A stretch of DNA of 64,000 nt from Alphaproteobacteria bacterium UBA2966 (GTDB lineage Bacteria; Pseudomonadota; Alphaproteobacteria; UBA2966): the NCBI GenBank assembly GCA_002348365.1, contig DEBC01000130.1:41884-105883 (forward strand), written 5' to 3'. This document shows positions 9,139-19,587 of the stretch, piece by piece. A program made the position numbers and the translations under genes. Position 1 is the stretch's first letter, and every line of letters begins with the position of its first letter. Under the pieces are notes generated by a model. The model made no database searches, was not told where the DNA came from, and worked only from the letters and a program-made list of their open reading frames with translations.

Positions 9139-9969
9139 GTGGCAAAATCTACCAAGACCGGGAAAGCCCGATCAAAAAAGGGCGCTCAGGATGAAGGGCG
9201 GATCACGACAGAGGCAAAAGGCAATGTCTTCCTGATTGGTATCGACCGGCCCTCGAAACTGAACGGGTTCACATCGGCCATGTTGGATCAACTCGCCGAG
9301 GCGTACACCGAGTTTGAAGACCGGGGTCGATATCGTTGTGCCGTGCTTTTTGCGCATGGAGATCATTTCACCGCAGGCCTGGATCTGCCGCACGTGGCCC
9401 ATCGCTTTGAGGCGGGACATGGTCTGTTCCCACCCGGGCTCATAGATCCTGTCGACATCCGTCCGCCACGCCGCACAAAGCCTGTGGTCACGGCAGTCCG
9501 AGGATACTGTTTCACTCTGGGCATCGAGCTGATGCTGGCAAACGATATCGTTGTGGCCGGGGAGGAGACCGTGTTCAGCCAGCTCGAAGTCGGGCGCGGC
9601 ATCATGCCGTCTTGCGGCGCGTCCATGCGCATGGTCGAGCGCGGTGGCTGGGGCAACGCCATGAAGTACTTGCTGACGGGCGATCGTTTCGATGCCATCG
9701 AGGCCCATCGCATGAACTTCGTGACTGAGATTGTTCCGACGGGCAAGGATGTCTCTCGCGCGATGGAAATTGCGCGAACGATTTCCAAACAGGCGCCTCT
9801 CGCGGTGCAAGCGACCCGCGCGACATCTTTGACGTGGCTTGAGCACGGGCACGATGCCGCCGCGGCGGTTCTGGACCCCGAGCAACTTCGTCTGTCTAAG
9901 ACCTGGGATGCAGCTGAGGGCGTGCGATCGTTCGTCGAGCGGCGGTCGCCGAGGTTCCGCGGCAAATAG
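9139..9969 (+). CDS. Enoyl-CoA hydratase/isomerase family protein (crotonase-like)
   Basis: A 276-residue protein with the crotonase fold. The oxyanion-hole segments are RPSKLNGFTSAML and HFTAGLDLPHV, followed by RRTKPVVTAVRGYCFTLGIELMLA-type core (about residues 120-145) and the LEVGRGIMPSCGA loop. The usual second catalytic acid is not obvious, so hydratase activity is uncertain. The lysine-rich leader of about 25 residues is not part of the domain. GTG 9139 is preferred because AGGGA lies 8 bases upstream; GTG 9112 and 9133 are also in frame. It is convergent with ubiG. Confidence 0.8.
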   Translation: MAKSTKTGKARSKKGAQDEGRITTEAKGNVFLIGIDRPSKLNGFTSAMLDQLAEAYTEFEDRGRYRCAVLFAHGDHFTAGLDLPHVAHRFEAGHGLFPPGLIDPVDIRPPRRTKPVVTAVRGYCFTLGIELMLANDIVVAGEETVFSQLEVGRGIMPSCGASMRMVERGGWGNAMKYLLTGDRFDAIEAHRMNFVTEIVPTGKDVSRAMEIARTISKQAPLAVQATRATSLTWLEHGHDAAAAVLDPEQLRLSKTWDAAEGVRSFVERRSPRFRGK

Positions 9970-9993
9970 CGGTTTCGCGGGCTGGGCCGGCTT

Positions 9994-10779
9994 TCAGCCG
10001 TGCGTCGGCTTCGTTGCGAACAGCATGTAGTTGACGGAGGTGTCCCGGCTCTCTCGCCAGGCGCCCGCCAAAGGATCGAGACTCACACCGCCGATGTCGA
10101 TGACCGTGAGCCCGTTTGCCCGCAGGTGACGGGAAGCTTCCGAAGGGCGCACGAATTTGTTCCAGTCGTGGGTTCCTCTGGGTAGCCAACGCAACACGTA
10201 CTCTGCGCCAACGATCGCGAAAGCGAATGATTTGATCGTTCGGTTGAGTGAAGCCATCGCCAATGCCCCGCCGGGGGGCAGCAGGCATCCAATCGCTTCC
10301 GAGAATGCTGTCAGATCGCCAACATGCTCAATGATTTCCATGGCGACGATCGCGTCGAACGTCGCGCCCGACCCCGCCAGACTTTCTGCCGCAGTACAAC
10401 GGTAGTCTATCTCCAGGCCTGTCTTTTCGGCGTGATGGGCTGCGACCTTGATGGCATTTGCATCGGCGTCAATCGCCGTCACACGTGCACCGAGGCGAGC
10501 CAATGGCTCGCTGAGCAGTCCCCCGCCGCACCCGATATCCAGCACTGAAAGGTTCTTATAGGGTCGGATATCTCGAGTGTCGTACTGGAAGTGTTGGTCG
10601 AGGTGCCGGCGGATGTAGGCCAGTCGAACGGGATTAAGCTCATGCAGAGGGCGAAAGGGTCCGTTTGGATCCCACCAGGACTCAGCAATCTCGGCGAATC
10701 GCTCGATTTCTTCGTGATCTACCGAAGCATGATGTTGGGCTGTATCAGACAAGGTGTTCGTCGCCGCTCTCGGGACCAT
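9994..10779 (-). CDS. ubiG: Ubiquinone biosynthesis O-methyltransferase
   Basis: UbiG performs the two O-methylations of ubiquinone synthesis. The 261-residue protein shows the diagnostic SWWDPNGPFRPLHELNPVR block near the N terminus. It also has motif I LDIGCGGGLLSEPLARLG, the VTAIDAD acidic motif, the AMEIIEHV segment and the C-terminal GTHDWNKFVRP region found in UbiG/COQ3. ATG 10779 is taken as start; an in-frame GTG at 10797 would add six residues and neither has a clear ribosome binding site. It diverges from lysC, a common alphaproteobacterial arrangement. Confidence 0.93.
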   Translation of the reverse strand: MVPRAATNTLSDTAQHHASVDHEEIERFAEIAESWWDPNGPFRPLHELNPVRLAYIRRHLDQHFQYDTRDIRPYKNLSVLDIGCGGGLLSEPLARLGARVTAIDADANAIKVAAHHAEKTGLEIDYRCTAAESLAGSGATFDAIVAMEIIEHVGDLTAFSEAIGCLLPPGGALAMASLNRTIKSFAFAIVGAEYVLRWLPRGTHDWNKFVRPSEASRHLRANGLTVIDIGGVSLDPLAGAWRESRDTSVNYMLFATKPTHG

Positions 10780-10946
10780 GATGTTTGGATGATGCACCGA
10801 TCATTGATGAAGGTCCCCGTAGCATTGGCTTGCTCACTATCGAGACCGGGAGTATGAATACGCGCCTTTTTCCGGGAAGGAAAGCGACACAGATACGGGA
10901 TTGGAACACGGCCGGAGCGAAGCCGGCTGGTTCTTGAGATTTGGGT

Positions 10947-12167
10947 ATGGCACGTCTTGTGATGAAATTCGGTGGTACTTCGGTTGGAGATGTCGACCGA
11001 ATCCGAGAGGTGGCCAAACGCGTCCATGCTTCTGTCGAGGAGGGCAACGAGGTTGCCGTTGTTGTATCTGCGATGGCGGGCACAACCGATCAATTGGCCA
11101 AATGGACGAGCGATATCGCGTTGTTCCACGATGCACGCGAATATGATGTCGTGGTTTCCGCCGGTGAACAGATAACGGCGGGCCTTCTCGCACTGGCACT
11201 ACAAGACATGGGCGTTTCCGCCCGGTCCTGGCTCGCCTGGCAGCTGCCGATCCGGTCCGACGCAGTGCATGGAAATGCCAGGATCGAAGAGATCGATTGC
11301 CGCGAACTGGAAAAGCGATTCCAGGAAGGCCAGGTGGCTGTTGTTGCCGGATTCCAGGGTAAGGGTGAAGACGGCCGCACAACCACCTTGGGTCGGGGCG
11401 GGTCCGACACGTCCGCCGTCGCCCTGGCAGCAGCGCTCAGAGCGGAACGTTGCGATATTTACACCGATGTCGAAGGTGTCTTTACGGCTGATCCGCGTAT
11501 CGTTGCGAAGGCGCGGAAGCTTGATAGAATCACATATGAAGAGATGCTTGAAATGGCATCTCAGGGCGCCCGGGTCTTGCAGACACGTTCTGTGTCAATG
11601 GCGATGAACCATCAGGTGCGGGTTCAGGTTCTCTCGAGTTTCTCGAATTCTCCCGGAACGCTGGTCGTCGATGAGGATGAAGTAGTGGAAAAGCAGGTGG
11701 TCAGCGGAATCGCGTACTCCCGCGACGAGGCCAAGATTACGTTAATTCGTGTCGCGGATCGGCCTGGTGTCGCAGCCGCGATTTTTGGACCGCTCGCGGA
11801 CGCCAACATCAACGTCGACATCATCGTGCAGAGTGTGTCTGAAGACGGTAAATCGACGGATGTGACATTCACGGTCAAGGAAGCCGATTTCGAGCGTGCC
11901 GTGGGGGTCGTGGAATCCGCGAAGGACTCGGTTGGTTTTGACCGAATGATTTCCGACTCCAATGTCGCCAAGGTGTCGGTGATCGGCGTTGGCATGCGCA
12001 GCCACGCCGGGGTCGCACAGTGCATGTTTAGCGCCCTCGCGGAGAAGGGAATAAACATTCATGCGATCTCGACATCGGAGATCAAGGTGAGCGTCCTGAT
12101 TTCAGAGGAATATACGGAACTGGCCCTGCGCTCGTTGCATACGGCCTATGGCCTCGACGCGAACTAG
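10947..12167 (+). CDS. lysC: Aspartate kinase
   Basis: Aspartokinase catalyses the first step of the aspartate pathway to lysine, methionine, threonine and diaminopimelate. The N terminus MARLVMKFGGTSVGD contains the KFGGTS nucleotide site and GRGGSDTSA the second conserved motif. Two ACT domains fill the C-terminal 140 residues (starting near ITLIRVADRPGVAAAIF and VSVIGVGMRSHAGVA), implying feedback control by lysine or threonine. ATG 10947 matches the family; a TTG six bases earlier is also open. The 406-residue length is normal. The next gene starts 9 bases after the stop. Confidence 0.96.
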   Translation: MARLVMKFGGTSVGDVDRIREVAKRVHASVEEGNEVAVVVSAMAGTTDQLAKWTSDIALFHDAREYDVVVSAGEQITAGLLALALQDMGVSARSWLAWQLPIRSDAVHGNARIEEIDCRELEKRFQEGQVAVVAGFQGKGEDGRTTTLGRGGSDTSAVALAAALRAERCDIYTDVEGVFTADPRIVAKARKLDRITYEEMLEMASQGARVLQTRSVSMAMNHQVRVQVLSSFSNSPGTLVVDEDEVVEKQVVSGIAYSRDEAKITLIRVADRPGVAAAIFGPLADANINVDIIVQSVSEDGKSTDVTFTVKEADFERAVGVVESAKDSVGFDRMISDSNVAKVSVIGVGMRSHAGVAQCMFSALAEKGINIHAISTSEIKVSVLISEEYTELALRSLHTAYGLDAN

Positions 12168-12176
12168 GGCCTCTCA

Positions 12177-13193
12177 TTGACAAGCACTGATCCGCAAAAC
12201 CGACTGGCAGCACTGTGGCGCCGTGGATGCGACTTGCTGGGTTCGCGCTACGCCATTCTGGGTGGCGCGATGACGTGGCTCTCAGAGAGAAAACTGGTAT
12301 CCGCCCTTTCCAATGCTGGGGGATTTGGAGTCATCGCCTGTGGTTCGATGACGCCCGACCTGCTGGACCAGGAAATCGCCGCAACCTTCGAACTTACTGA
12401 TCAGCCGTTCGGCGTGAATCTGATCACGATGCACCCCGACCTGGGAGACTTGATCGACGTATGCATCGCACGCGGGGTCAGCCATGTCGTCCTGGCCGGG
12501 GGACTGCCAAAGGACACCGATATCGGCCGTCTGAAGGAAGCAGCGGCCAAGGTCATAGCTTTCGCGCCGGCCCTGCCCACCGCCCGGAGATTGGTGCGTT
12601 CTGGGGCTGACGGAATCATCATCGAAGGGGCCGAAGCGGGTGGGCACATCGGACCGGTCTCGACCGGCGTTCTGGCTCAGGAGATCCTTCCCAACATTGA
12701 TGAAGTCCCCGTGTTCGTTGCCGGAGGAATCGGGCGCGGAGATGCGATGGCAATGTATTTGCGTATGGGCGCATCGGGATGCCAACTGGGAACGCGCTTT
12801 GTCTGCGCCTCAGAATGCGTAGCCCACCCCAACTTCAAGCAGGCGTTTATCCGTGCCAATGCGCGGGACGCGACATCCACCGTGCAGCTTGATCCACAAT
12901 TTCCAGTGATCCCGGTTCGCGCACTCGCAAACGAGGGGACGCGAAAGTTTCACGAATTTCAGCGGGAGATCATCTCCCGTTTCCGCGCCGGTGAGTTGGA
13001 GCAGAAGGCGGCACAGCTCGATATCGAGCACTATTGGGCTGGCGCTCTGCGGCGCGCAGCAATAGACGGAGATGTCGAATTCGGATCGCTCATGGCAGGC
13101 CAAAGTGTCGGCATGGTGCGGGCTGAACAGCCCCTCGCCGAGATCATTGAAGAGCTTGTTGAGCAGGCCGAAAGGGCCCTGGAGACCACGTAG
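12177..13193 (+). CDS. Nitronate monooxygenase / 2-nitropropane dioxygenase-like flavoprotein
   Basis: A 338-residue TIM-barrel FMN protein of the NPD family. Visible are the opening GSRYAILGGAMTWLSE, the FGVNLITMHPD phosphate-side segment, EGAEAGGHIGP (which carries the conserved His in these enzymes) and VFVAGGIGRGDAMAMYLRMGASG for FMN phosphate binding. It could oxidise nitronates or act as another FMN-dependent reductase. The start appears to be TTG 12177, placed 6 bases after AGGG at the lysC stop; no ATG lies early in the frame. In several relatives the gene after lysC is ptsP, which is not seen here. Confidence 0.82.
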   Translation: MTSTDPQNRLAALWRRGCDLLGSRYAILGGAMTWLSERKLVSALSNAGGFGVIACGSMTPDLLDQEIAATFELTDQPFGVNLITMHPDLGDLIDVCIARGVSHVVLAGGLPKDTDIGRLKEAAAKVIAFAPALPTARRLVRSGADGIIIEGAEAGGHIGPVSTGVLAQEILPNIDEVPVFVAGGIGRGDAMAMYLRMGASGCQLGTRFVCASECVAHPNFKQAFIRANARDATSTVQLDPQFPVIPVRALANEGTRKFHEFQREIISRFRAGELEQKAAQLDIEHYWAGALRRAAIDGDVEFGSLMAGQSVGMVRAEQPLAEIIEELVEQAERALETT

Positions 13194-13496
13194 AGGCTTT
13201 GTTGACGAAAGTTGATGAAGCCTTGATGTACAGGGTCCTGCAACTTCGTCCAATGTGGTGGGTTCCTCATTTAACTCGTTGCAAAATTTCAGTATTACTG
13301 TTCTACTGAGTTTGGGACGTTAACTAATAGTTTACCTTAAGAACGGTAATAACTCGTCTGTTCTGGCCGAATTTATTTCGGTCAGCGTAGTGGGGTGACC
13401 TCACCAATTCTGCGATGGCACTGCGGCATGCTCGCCGTTTGGGCTCTGGGAAACTCGCATGAGGCGGACGGTCAATTCGCAGTACCGGGTCAGGAC
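13194..13496. other. Intergenic region upstream of rodZ
   Basis: About 300 bases, noticeably richer in A and T between 13260 and 13380 than the surrounding genes, which suits a promoter region for the rodZ-ispG-hisS-prfA run. The rodZ frame is open back to GTG 13395, but that extension has no family similarity. I see no RNA gene, repeat or clear terminator. Confidence 0.4.
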
Positions 13497-14894
13497 ATGA
13501 CAGAAAGAACATCTCAAGAGGCTCACGAGAGCCAGTCAAGACCACCGCGCCAGCGACGGTTGCATTTACGCGAGGTTACGACCGAAGCCGGCAATTATGA
13601 TGGCCTCGGTGCGGATCTGAAGGCCGCTCGCGTCCGAAACGGACTTGATCTGGCGGAGGTGTCGGACGAGCTTCGCATCCGTCGCGTGCACCTTCACGCT
13701 ATGGAAGAAGGGCTTTTCAATGACCTGCCGGCACCCGTATACGCCGTCGGGTTTGTCCGTTCCTATGCAGATTATCTGGGATTGGACGGCGAGGTCGCCG
13801 TTGAGGCTTTCAAGCAGGAGGCTTCGGGTTTGGGAGGAGAGACCAAGCTCGTGTTTCCCTCGCCCATACCAGAAAGCCGTGTGCCCACCGGATGGCTTAT
13901 CGCGCTTTCGCTCGTGCTCGCGGGCCTCATTTATGCCGGATGGTATTACGCAGAAATGAACGGCCGCCTTGCGACCGATCGTGTGGCGCCTGTTCCCGAG
14001 AGGCTTGTGGCTCTCGCTCCGGCGCCCACGGCGGAACAACCCGCCATAGATGATTCGGTTCCCGTGGGGCCTGTTGAAACTGAGGAGACTCCCGTGGAAG
14101 GGCCCAAAATCACGGATACCGTGACGGGAATCAGTCCGGCCACCACTGATGTGAGGGTCGAATTGAGACAGGTTGACACGCCCGACGCAGAGTTGGGAAC
14201 GGAGGGCGAAGGACGCACCTCTGGCGCCGCTCCTTCAGCCCAGTTAGGGCCTCAGGAGGAGCCGACGGGTACTGTGACCATCACTCCAGATGTCATAGCC
14301 CGTTCTGCCGAAGAGGCGACACCGGTGGCGGAACCGGATAATTCTGAGACCATGGCCGCTGTCGTGGAATCGCCGGCTCCGGGCGAGGAGTCATCTGTCC
14401 CGGCTGATCAGAGAGCGGCCCCGTCATCATTCGCCAGTATGGAGGGTAGAGCAATTGATCGGTCAAACGCGGTCTCCGGATCGGAGGTTGCCCCTGCGGT
14501 CACGCCCGAAACGCGGGCTCCACCTCTATCGTCTGCGCCGCCTCTGCGTGCCGAGGCGAATATTCAGCCTGAAAATGTTCTCCCGGGACGTCAGACGCGG
14601 ATTTACGGAGAGGGCAACTGGGACGCCCGGGTTATCGTCAGGGCAAAGAACGAAAGCTGGGTACAGATTATGAGTAGGGACGGCGAGCTACTGCTCACCC
14701 GAATTCTTCGTCCCGGCGACCAATACCTGGTGCCCAATCGTGACGATCTGTTTCTGATGACCGGCAATGCCGGTGGGATCGAGATCACAGTAGATGGAGA
14801 ATTGGTGCCCGCGATCGGCCAACCCGGAGACATTCGCAGCAATGTTGCATTGGTGCCGGACCGTCTTATCGCCGGTACGGCCATCGAACCGTAG
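13497..14894 (+). CDS. rodZ: RodZ-like cytoskeletal protein (HTH_25 and DUF4115)
   Basis: RodZ links the MreB cytoskeleton to the cell-wall machinery. The 465-residue protein has an N-terminal helix-turn-helix (about residues 32-105: LGADLKAARVRNGLDLAEVS through SYADYLGLD). One membrane span follows (about 130-152, GWLIALSLVLAGLIYAGWYY), then a long Pro/Glu/Thr-rich periplasmic linker of roughly 230 residues and a C-terminal DUF4115 domain (WVQIMSRDGELLLTRIL to the end). ATG 13497 follows a GGGTCAGGAC element and gives a normal start; GTG 13395 is the longer option. Its position before ispG is conserved in many Proteobacteria. Confidence 0.87.
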   Translation: MTERTSQEAHESQSRPPRQRRLHLREVTTEAGNYDGLGADLKAARVRNGLDLAEVSDELRIRRVHLHAMEEGLFNDLPAPVYAVGFVRSYADYLGLDGEVAVEAFKQEASGLGGETKLVFPSPIPESRVPTGWLIALSLVLAGLIYAGWYYAEMNGRLATDRVAPVPERLVALAPAPTAEQPAIDDSVPVGPVETEETPVEGPKITDTVTGISPATTDVRVELRQVDTPDAELGTEGEGRTSGAAPSAQLGPQEEPTGTVTITPDVIARSAEEATPVAEPDNSETMAAVVESPAPGEESSVPADQRAAPSSFASMEGRAIDRSNAVSGSEVAPAVTPETRAPPLSSAPPLRAEANIQPENVLPGRQTRIYGEGNWDARVIVRAKNESWVQIMSRDGELLLTRILRPGDQYLVPNRDDLFLMTGNAGGIEITVDGELVPAIGQPGDIRSNVALVPDRLIAGTAIEP

Positions 14895-15067
14895 AAATTC
14901 CGCTCGCAGCAGTCTACTTGCGGCGTATCATCTTCATGATACAGTCGCGGCGCATTGGCGAAGCCGGGGCGTTTATCCGTTGGTTCGGATGACGGATCTA
15001 GGCACTGAGCTCTCCCCGCGCCGCTCCCATCTGGCAAATATCGAGTTTGACTGGCACCCTGACCGAG

Positions 15068-16216
15068 ATGAGCGTACGACCCTATCGAGATATAGCGCGG
15101 CGTCAGAGCCGGCAGATCATGGTTGGCCGCGTTGCCGTGGGCGGCGACGCGCCAATTTCAGTCCAGTCGATGACCAATACGCTCACCACCGACATAAAGG
15201 CGACGGTGGCTCAGGTGAAGTCACTCGAGGACGCTGGCGCGGATATCGTCCGGATATCCTGCCCAGACCAGGATTCATCATTGGCGCTGAAGGAGATCGT
15301 GAAGCAGGTCGATGTCCCCATCGTTGCCGACATCCATTTTCACTACAAACGCGCGATTGAGGCGGCCGAGTCCGGGGCGAGTTGTCTGCGTATCAATCCT
15401 GGAAACATCGGTGACAGTGGACGGGTTCGTGACGTCGTCAAGGCCGCCCGCGACCACGGCTGCTCGATGCGGATCGGAGTCAATGCCGGTTCTTTGGAGA
15501 AAGACCTGCTCGAGAAATACGGCGAGCCCAGCCCCAAGGCGATGGTCGAGAGTGCGCTGAATCATGCGCGTATCCTGGAAGACAACGACTTCCGGGAATT
15601 CAAGATCAGTGTGAAAGCGTCCGATGTGTTTCTCGCCGCTGCCGCTTATCAGCAGCTTGCCGATGCCTGTGACTATGCCCTTCACCTCGGTGTCACCGAG
15701 GCAGGGGGGCTGACCACGGGTACCGTGAAGTCCTCAATTGGAATCGGGACGCTGCTCTGGGCTGGTATTGGCGATACCATCCGGATTTCGCTATCGGCGG
15801 ATCCCGTCGAAGAGGTTCGCGCGGGTTTTGAGATCCTCAAGGCCCTCGGGTTGCGGCATCGTGGAGTGAACGTGATCTCGTGCCCGTCCTGCGCAAGACA
15901 GGCGTTCCAGGTCATCGACACCGTCCGCATACTCGAGGAGCGCCTGGCGCACATTTCGACTCCTATGTCGCTGTCGGTGATCGGATGTGTAGTGAACGGT
16001 CCGGGGGAGGCACGCGAAACCGATATCGGTGTTACCGGTGGTGGTCGTGGTACTCACATGGTCTATTTGTCGGGCGTGGCTGATCACAAGATAAGTGATG
16101 ACGGATTGGTGGATCATGTCGTTGAGCTTGTCGAACAGCGCGCCGCCGAAATCGAAGCGGAACGCGCCGAGGCCGATATCGGTACTTCGGTCGAATCGCT
16201 AGCCCAAGCTTCCTAG
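15068..16216 (+). CDS. ispG: 4-hydroxy-3-methylbut-2-enyl diphosphate synthase
   Basis: IspG converts MEcPP to HMBPP in the non-mevalonate isoprenoid pathway, using a [4Fe-4S] cluster. The 382-residue protein has the TIM-barrel start ([19 protein letters not shown]) and [11 protein letters not shown]. The cluster cysteines are in CPSCAR and [10 protein letters not shown] near the C terminus. ATG 15068 gives the canonical start; a TTG at 15047 would add seven residues. hisS follows after 16 bases. The C-terminal 25 residues form a Glu/Ala-rich tail outside the conserved domain. Confidence 0.96.
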   Translation: MSVRPYRDIARRQSRQIMVGRVAVGGDAPISVQSMTNTLTTDIKATVAQVKSLEDAGADIVRISCPDQDSSLALKEIVKQVDVPIVADIHFHYKRAIEAAESGASCLRINPGNIGDSGRVRDVVKAARDHGCSMRIGVNAGSLEKDLLEKYGEPSPKAMVESALNHARILEDNDFREFKISVKASDVFLAAAAYQQLADACDYALHLGVTEAGGLTTGTVKSSIGIGTLLWAGIGDTIRISLSADPVEEVRAGFEILKALGLRHRGVNVISCPSCARQAFQVIDTVRILEERLAHISTPMSLSVIGCVVNGPGEARETDIGVTGGGRGTHMVYLSGVADHKISDDGLVDHVVELVEQRAAEIEAERAEADIGTSVESLAQAS

Positions 16217-16232
16217 CTCCAAAGAGGTCCCC

Positions 16233-17477
16233 GTGAGTCGTTTGCAGCCGGTCCGCGGCACGCATGACATACTGCCGGAAGATGGGCGGCGGCACCGTCA
16301 CGTCGTGGAGACGGCACGCGAACTGTCTGAACGCTACGGTTTCGCGGAAATCTCGACCCCGATCTTCGAGTTTACGGACGTTTTCCAGCGTACCTTGGGC
16401 GAGACGTCTGACGTCGTGACCAAGGAGATGTACACCTTTCAGGACCGAGGCGGCGATGAGATCACCTTGCGACCGGAGTATACGGCGGGGATCGCCCGTG
16501 CCGTGATCTCGGGCGGGTTGAGTCAACAGTTGCCGCTGCGTTTTTTCGCGCACGGCCCCATGTTCCGCTATGAACGGCCGCAGAAAGGCCGCTTAAGACA
16601 GTTTCATCAGATCGACGCCGAGATAATCGGAGTTGCCGGACCGCAGGCGGATATCGAAGTGATATGCCTCGGCGCAGAGATTCTCGACAATCTCGGGGTG
16701 TTGGATCGTACCGAACTGCAGATTAACTCACTCGGCGATGCCGAGAGCAGGCACGCCTACCGGGACGCTCTGGTGGCATATTTCGGTGCGCACCGGGATG
16801 CTCTGTCCACCGAGAGTCAGCAGAGACTCGAGCGGAATCCATTGCGAATATTGGACTCGAAAGATGAAGGTGATCGTGCCCTTGTGGCTGAGGCTCCCCG
16901 AATGGAGGATTACCTCAATGAAGACTCCGCCAGCTTTTTCTCCGAGGTCGTTGCCGGGTTGAACGCGCTGGGCGTCTCTTACAGCCAAAATCCTCATTTG
17001 GTTCGGGGTCTGGACTATTACTCCCACACGGCGTTTGAATTCGTGACGGGAGAGTTGGGTGCCCAGGGTGCGGTCATCGCCGGGGGTCGTTATGACGGCT
17101 TGATCGAGACCATGGGGGGCACGCCGACGCCCGCTGTCGGCTGGGCCGGTGGGATCGAGCGCCTGGCGATGCTGGCCACGGGTGCTCCTGAGGCACCGCG
17201 CCCGATTGCATTGATCCCGGTCGGCGATACCGCGCAGGACGCCGCTATGCTTCTGGCATATGAACTCAGGCGTGCCGGTTTTGTGGTTGATTTCGGCTAT
17301 CGCGGAAACGTGACGCGACGGATGAAACGGGCGGACAGGATCGGCGCACGGGCAGCCCTCTTATTGGGCGAAGATGAAATCGAGCGCGGTGTGATTACGT
17401 TGCGGGATCTCGATTCAGGGGAACAGCAGAAGCTGACGCGTGATGCGCTCGATGCAGCGTTAAATTCGCTGTACTAG
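16233..17477 (+). CDS. hisS: Histidine--tRNA ligase
   Basis: A 414-residue class II aminoacyl-tRNA synthetase charging tRNA-His. Motif 1 is preceded by RGTHDILPED; motif 2 is FRYERPQKGRLRQFHQID, with the HisRS-specific arginine; the histidine-A signature LVRGLDYYSHTAFE is complete; motif 3 is GGIERLAML. The C-terminal anticodon-binding domain begins about residue 325. GTG 16233 follows AAAGAGG at a good distance and is the start. Part of the conserved ispG-hisS-prfA-prmC run. Confidence 0.97.
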   Translation: MSRLQPVRGTHDILPEDGRRHRHVVETARELSERYGFAEISTPIFEFTDVFQRTLGETSDVVTKEMYTFQDRGGDEITLRPEYTAGIARAVISGGLSQQLPLRFFAHGPMFRYERPQKGRLRQFHQIDAEIIGVAGPQADIEVICLGAEILDNLGVLDRTELQINSLGDAESRHAYRDALVAYFGAHRDALSTESQQRLERNPLRILDSKDEGDRALVAEAPRMEDYLNEDSASFFSEVVAGLNALGVSYSQNPHLVRGLDYYSHTAFEFVTGELGAQGAVIAGGRYDGLIETMGGTPTPAVGWAGGIERLAMLATGAPEAPRPIALIPVGDTAQDAAMLLAYELRRAGFVVDFGYRGNVTRRMKRADRIGARAALLLGEDEIERGVITLRDLDSGEQQKLTRDALDAALNSLY

Positions 17478-17537
17478 GAACCGTCCGGCCCGCCGTCGTA
17501 AGGCAAGCCGGCCCGTCAGATTGGAGCATGAAATTCC

Positions 17538-18626
17538 GTGGCTAAGATCCCGGAAGAAAAACTGCAGATGATCATTGATCGCCATGCCGCCCTCGAAGGG
17601 GAGCTGGCGACGGCTGCCGGTAGTGGCGATGAGTTCGTGCGTCTTTCAAAGGAATACGCGGAATTGACCCCTGTCGTTGAGGGTGCTGTCGAACTCCAGA
17701 GGCTGCAGTCCGAAGTGTCGGGGCTGGAAGAGATGCTTTCGGACCCCGATACCGATGGCGAAATGAGAACGCTGGCCGAAGAGGAACTCGCTGAACATCG
17801 GGAACGCCTGCCCGCGCTTGAAGACAAGATGCAGGTGCTGCTGTTGCCGCAGGACGCAGCTGACCAGAAGAACGCCATCCTGGAAATTCGGGCGGGCACC
17901 GGTGGCGACGAGGCGGCGCTGTTCGCGGCCGATCTCTACCGCATGTACCAGCGTTACGCCGAACTGAAAGGCTGGAAGGTCGAGGCCTTGCAGGTTTCGG
18001 AAACTGACCTCAACGGTGTGAAGGAGGCGCAGGCCTTGATATCGGGTGCGGGCGTGTTCGCGCGCCTCAAGTTTGAGTCTGGCGTGCACCGGGTGCAGCG
18101 AGTGCCGGAAACCGAAAGCAGTGGCCGCATTCACACCTCTGCCGCTACGGTCGCCGTACTGCCCGAGGCCGAGGATATCGATGTCGAGCTCGATGAGAAG
18201 GATCTGCGCGTCGACGTCTATCGGGCCAGTGGACCTGGGGGTCAGTCGGTCAACACTACCGATTCCGCGGTTCGCATCACGCACCTGCCCACCGGAATCG
18301 TGGTGACTCAGCAGGACGAAAAATCCCAGCACAAGAACCGGGCCAAGGCGCTGAAAATATTGCGCAGCCGACTTTACGATCTCGAGCGCGAGCGCGCCCA
18401 TGCAGAGCGGGCTGAGCAGCGGCGGGGACAAGTGGGATCCGGCGACCGGTCGGAGCGGGTGCGCACGTACAATTTTCCCCAGGGACGGGTGACCGATCAC
18501 CGCATCAATCTGACTCTGCACAAGTTGGATCGCGTTCTGGCGGGAGAGTCGCTGGACGAAGTGATCGACGGGCTCATTGCCGAGGATCAAGCCAGTCGCC
18601 TCGCCGAGATGGAAGCAGATGCTTGA
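17538..18626 (+). CDS. prfA: Peptide chain release factor 1
   Basis: RF1 ends translation at UAA and UAG. The 362-residue protein has the GGQ peptidyl-hydrolase motif within [16 protein letters not shown] (about residue 235) and a PET tripeptide (PxT class) in [17 protein letters not shown] for stop recognition, with no substitution that would suggest altered decoding. This matters because several genes here carry internal UAA or UAG. GTG 17538 is the start. prmC, which methylates the GGQ glutamine, follows directly. Confidence 0.97.
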   Translation: MAKIPEEKLQMIIDRHAALEGELATAAGSGDEFVRLSKEYAELTPVVEGAVELQRLQSEVSGLEEMLSDPDTDGEMRTLAEEELAEHRERLPALEDKMQVLLLPQDAADQKNAILEIRAGTGGDEAALFAADLYRMYQRYAELKGWKVEALQVSETDLNGVKEAQALISGAGVFARLKFESGVHRVQRVPETESSGRIHTSAATVAVLPEAEDIDVELDEKDLRVDVYRASGPGGQSVNTTDSAVRITHLPTGIVVTQQDEKSQHKNRAKALKILRSRLYDLERERAHAERAEQRRGQVGSGDRSERVRTYNFPQGRVTDHRINLTLHKLDRVLAGESLDEVIDGLIAEDQASRLAEMEADA

Positions 18627-18687
18627 TGGGAACGCCGTGGTTAGGACGGGCCTTGCGCTCGGCGAACGCGATGTTCCCGGGCAGACA

Positions 18688-19587
18688 ATGAGTATCGACA
18701 ACGCCATTCAAGATGCAGCACAGATCCTGAGGGATGCCGGCATCGAAACTGCGCGCCTCGATGCGCGATGTCTCCTGGGTCAAGTTTTGAGCATGCCGCC
18801 GATATCGCTTGCGGGCCGTCGAGACGAAGTCCTTTCCACAGAGGCATTGCGCCGATTTGGGAAGCTTGTGGCGCAGCGTTCTGCACGGACGCCGGTCTCA
18901 CGAATACTCGGAGAACGAGAGTTCTGGAGTATGCCCTTTACTATCTCAGGCTCGGTACTGGATCCACGTGCAGACAGCGAGTGTCTGATCGAGGCGCTCC
19001 TCTCCCGTATCAACGATCGTGCAGCCGCGTTGCGCATACTGGATCTCGGCACGGGTAGCGGTTGTTTGCTGGCGGCTCTCTTGTATGAACTGCCTATGAG
19101 TACGGGCCTAGGGGTCGACATCGTGCCTGATGCACTGATAGTTGCTCGAAGCAATCTCATCCGGAATGGACTGGCGCACCGGGCTCAATTTCTCTGTGGA
19201 GACTGGGCTCAGGCCCTGTGTGACGAAACCTTCGACGTCGTTCTCGTGAATCCACCATACATTCGGGCCAGCGATGCCGGAACGCTCGCACCCGAGGTGA
19301 TCGACCACGACCCGCACGTTGCCCTGTTTGGAGGTTCTGACGGCCTCGCCGCCTATCGGAAAATTCTGCCCGATCTGTCTCGTCTGATGCGGCTGGGAGG
19401 GATCGTGGCAGTGGAGATTGGATTGGGCCAGCAGTTGGCTGTATCAACCATGTTGAAGGCTGCGGGATTCCCGGACGTGGAGTGCAGGCGTGACCTTGCG
19501 GGCGTTGAACGTTGCCTGTCGGCACGACTCGAGGCTCAAGAATGTCAAGACAAAAAAGGGCTTGGAATGGCGGCATGGGGCCGCTAG
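18688..19587 (+). CDS. prmC: Release factor glutamine methyltransferase
   Basis: PrmC (HemK) methylates the glutamine of the GGQ motif in release factors. The 299-residue protein shows the N-terminal helical domain (AGIETARLDARCLLGQ), RILGEREFW, motif I LDLGTGSGCLLAALL and the diagnostic NPPYI. ATG 18688 matches the usual family start. An earlier ATG at 18619 overlaps the prfA stop and is equally open, adding 23 residues that look unconserved. The C-terminal 15-20 residues after RCLSAR are longer than typical. Confidence 0.93.
   Translation: MSIDNAIQDAAQILRDAGIETARLDARCLLGQVLSMPPISLAGRRDEVLSTEALRRFGKLVAQRSARTPVSRILGEREFWSMPFTISGSVLDPRADSECLIEALLSRINDRAAALRILDLGTGSGCLLAALLYELPMSTGLGVDIVPDALIVARSNLIRNGLAHRAQFLCGDWAQALCDETFDVVLVNPPYIRASDAGTLAPEVIDHDPHVALFGGSDGLAAYRKILPDLSRLMRLGGIVAVEIGLGQQLAVSTMLKAAGFPDVECRRDLAGVERCLSARLEAQECQDKKGLGMAAWGR

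Noticed and set aside
17485..17515. CCGGC/GCCGG inverted repeat between hisS and prfA
   Set aside because: Short stem, long loop, no T run; not a credible terminator.
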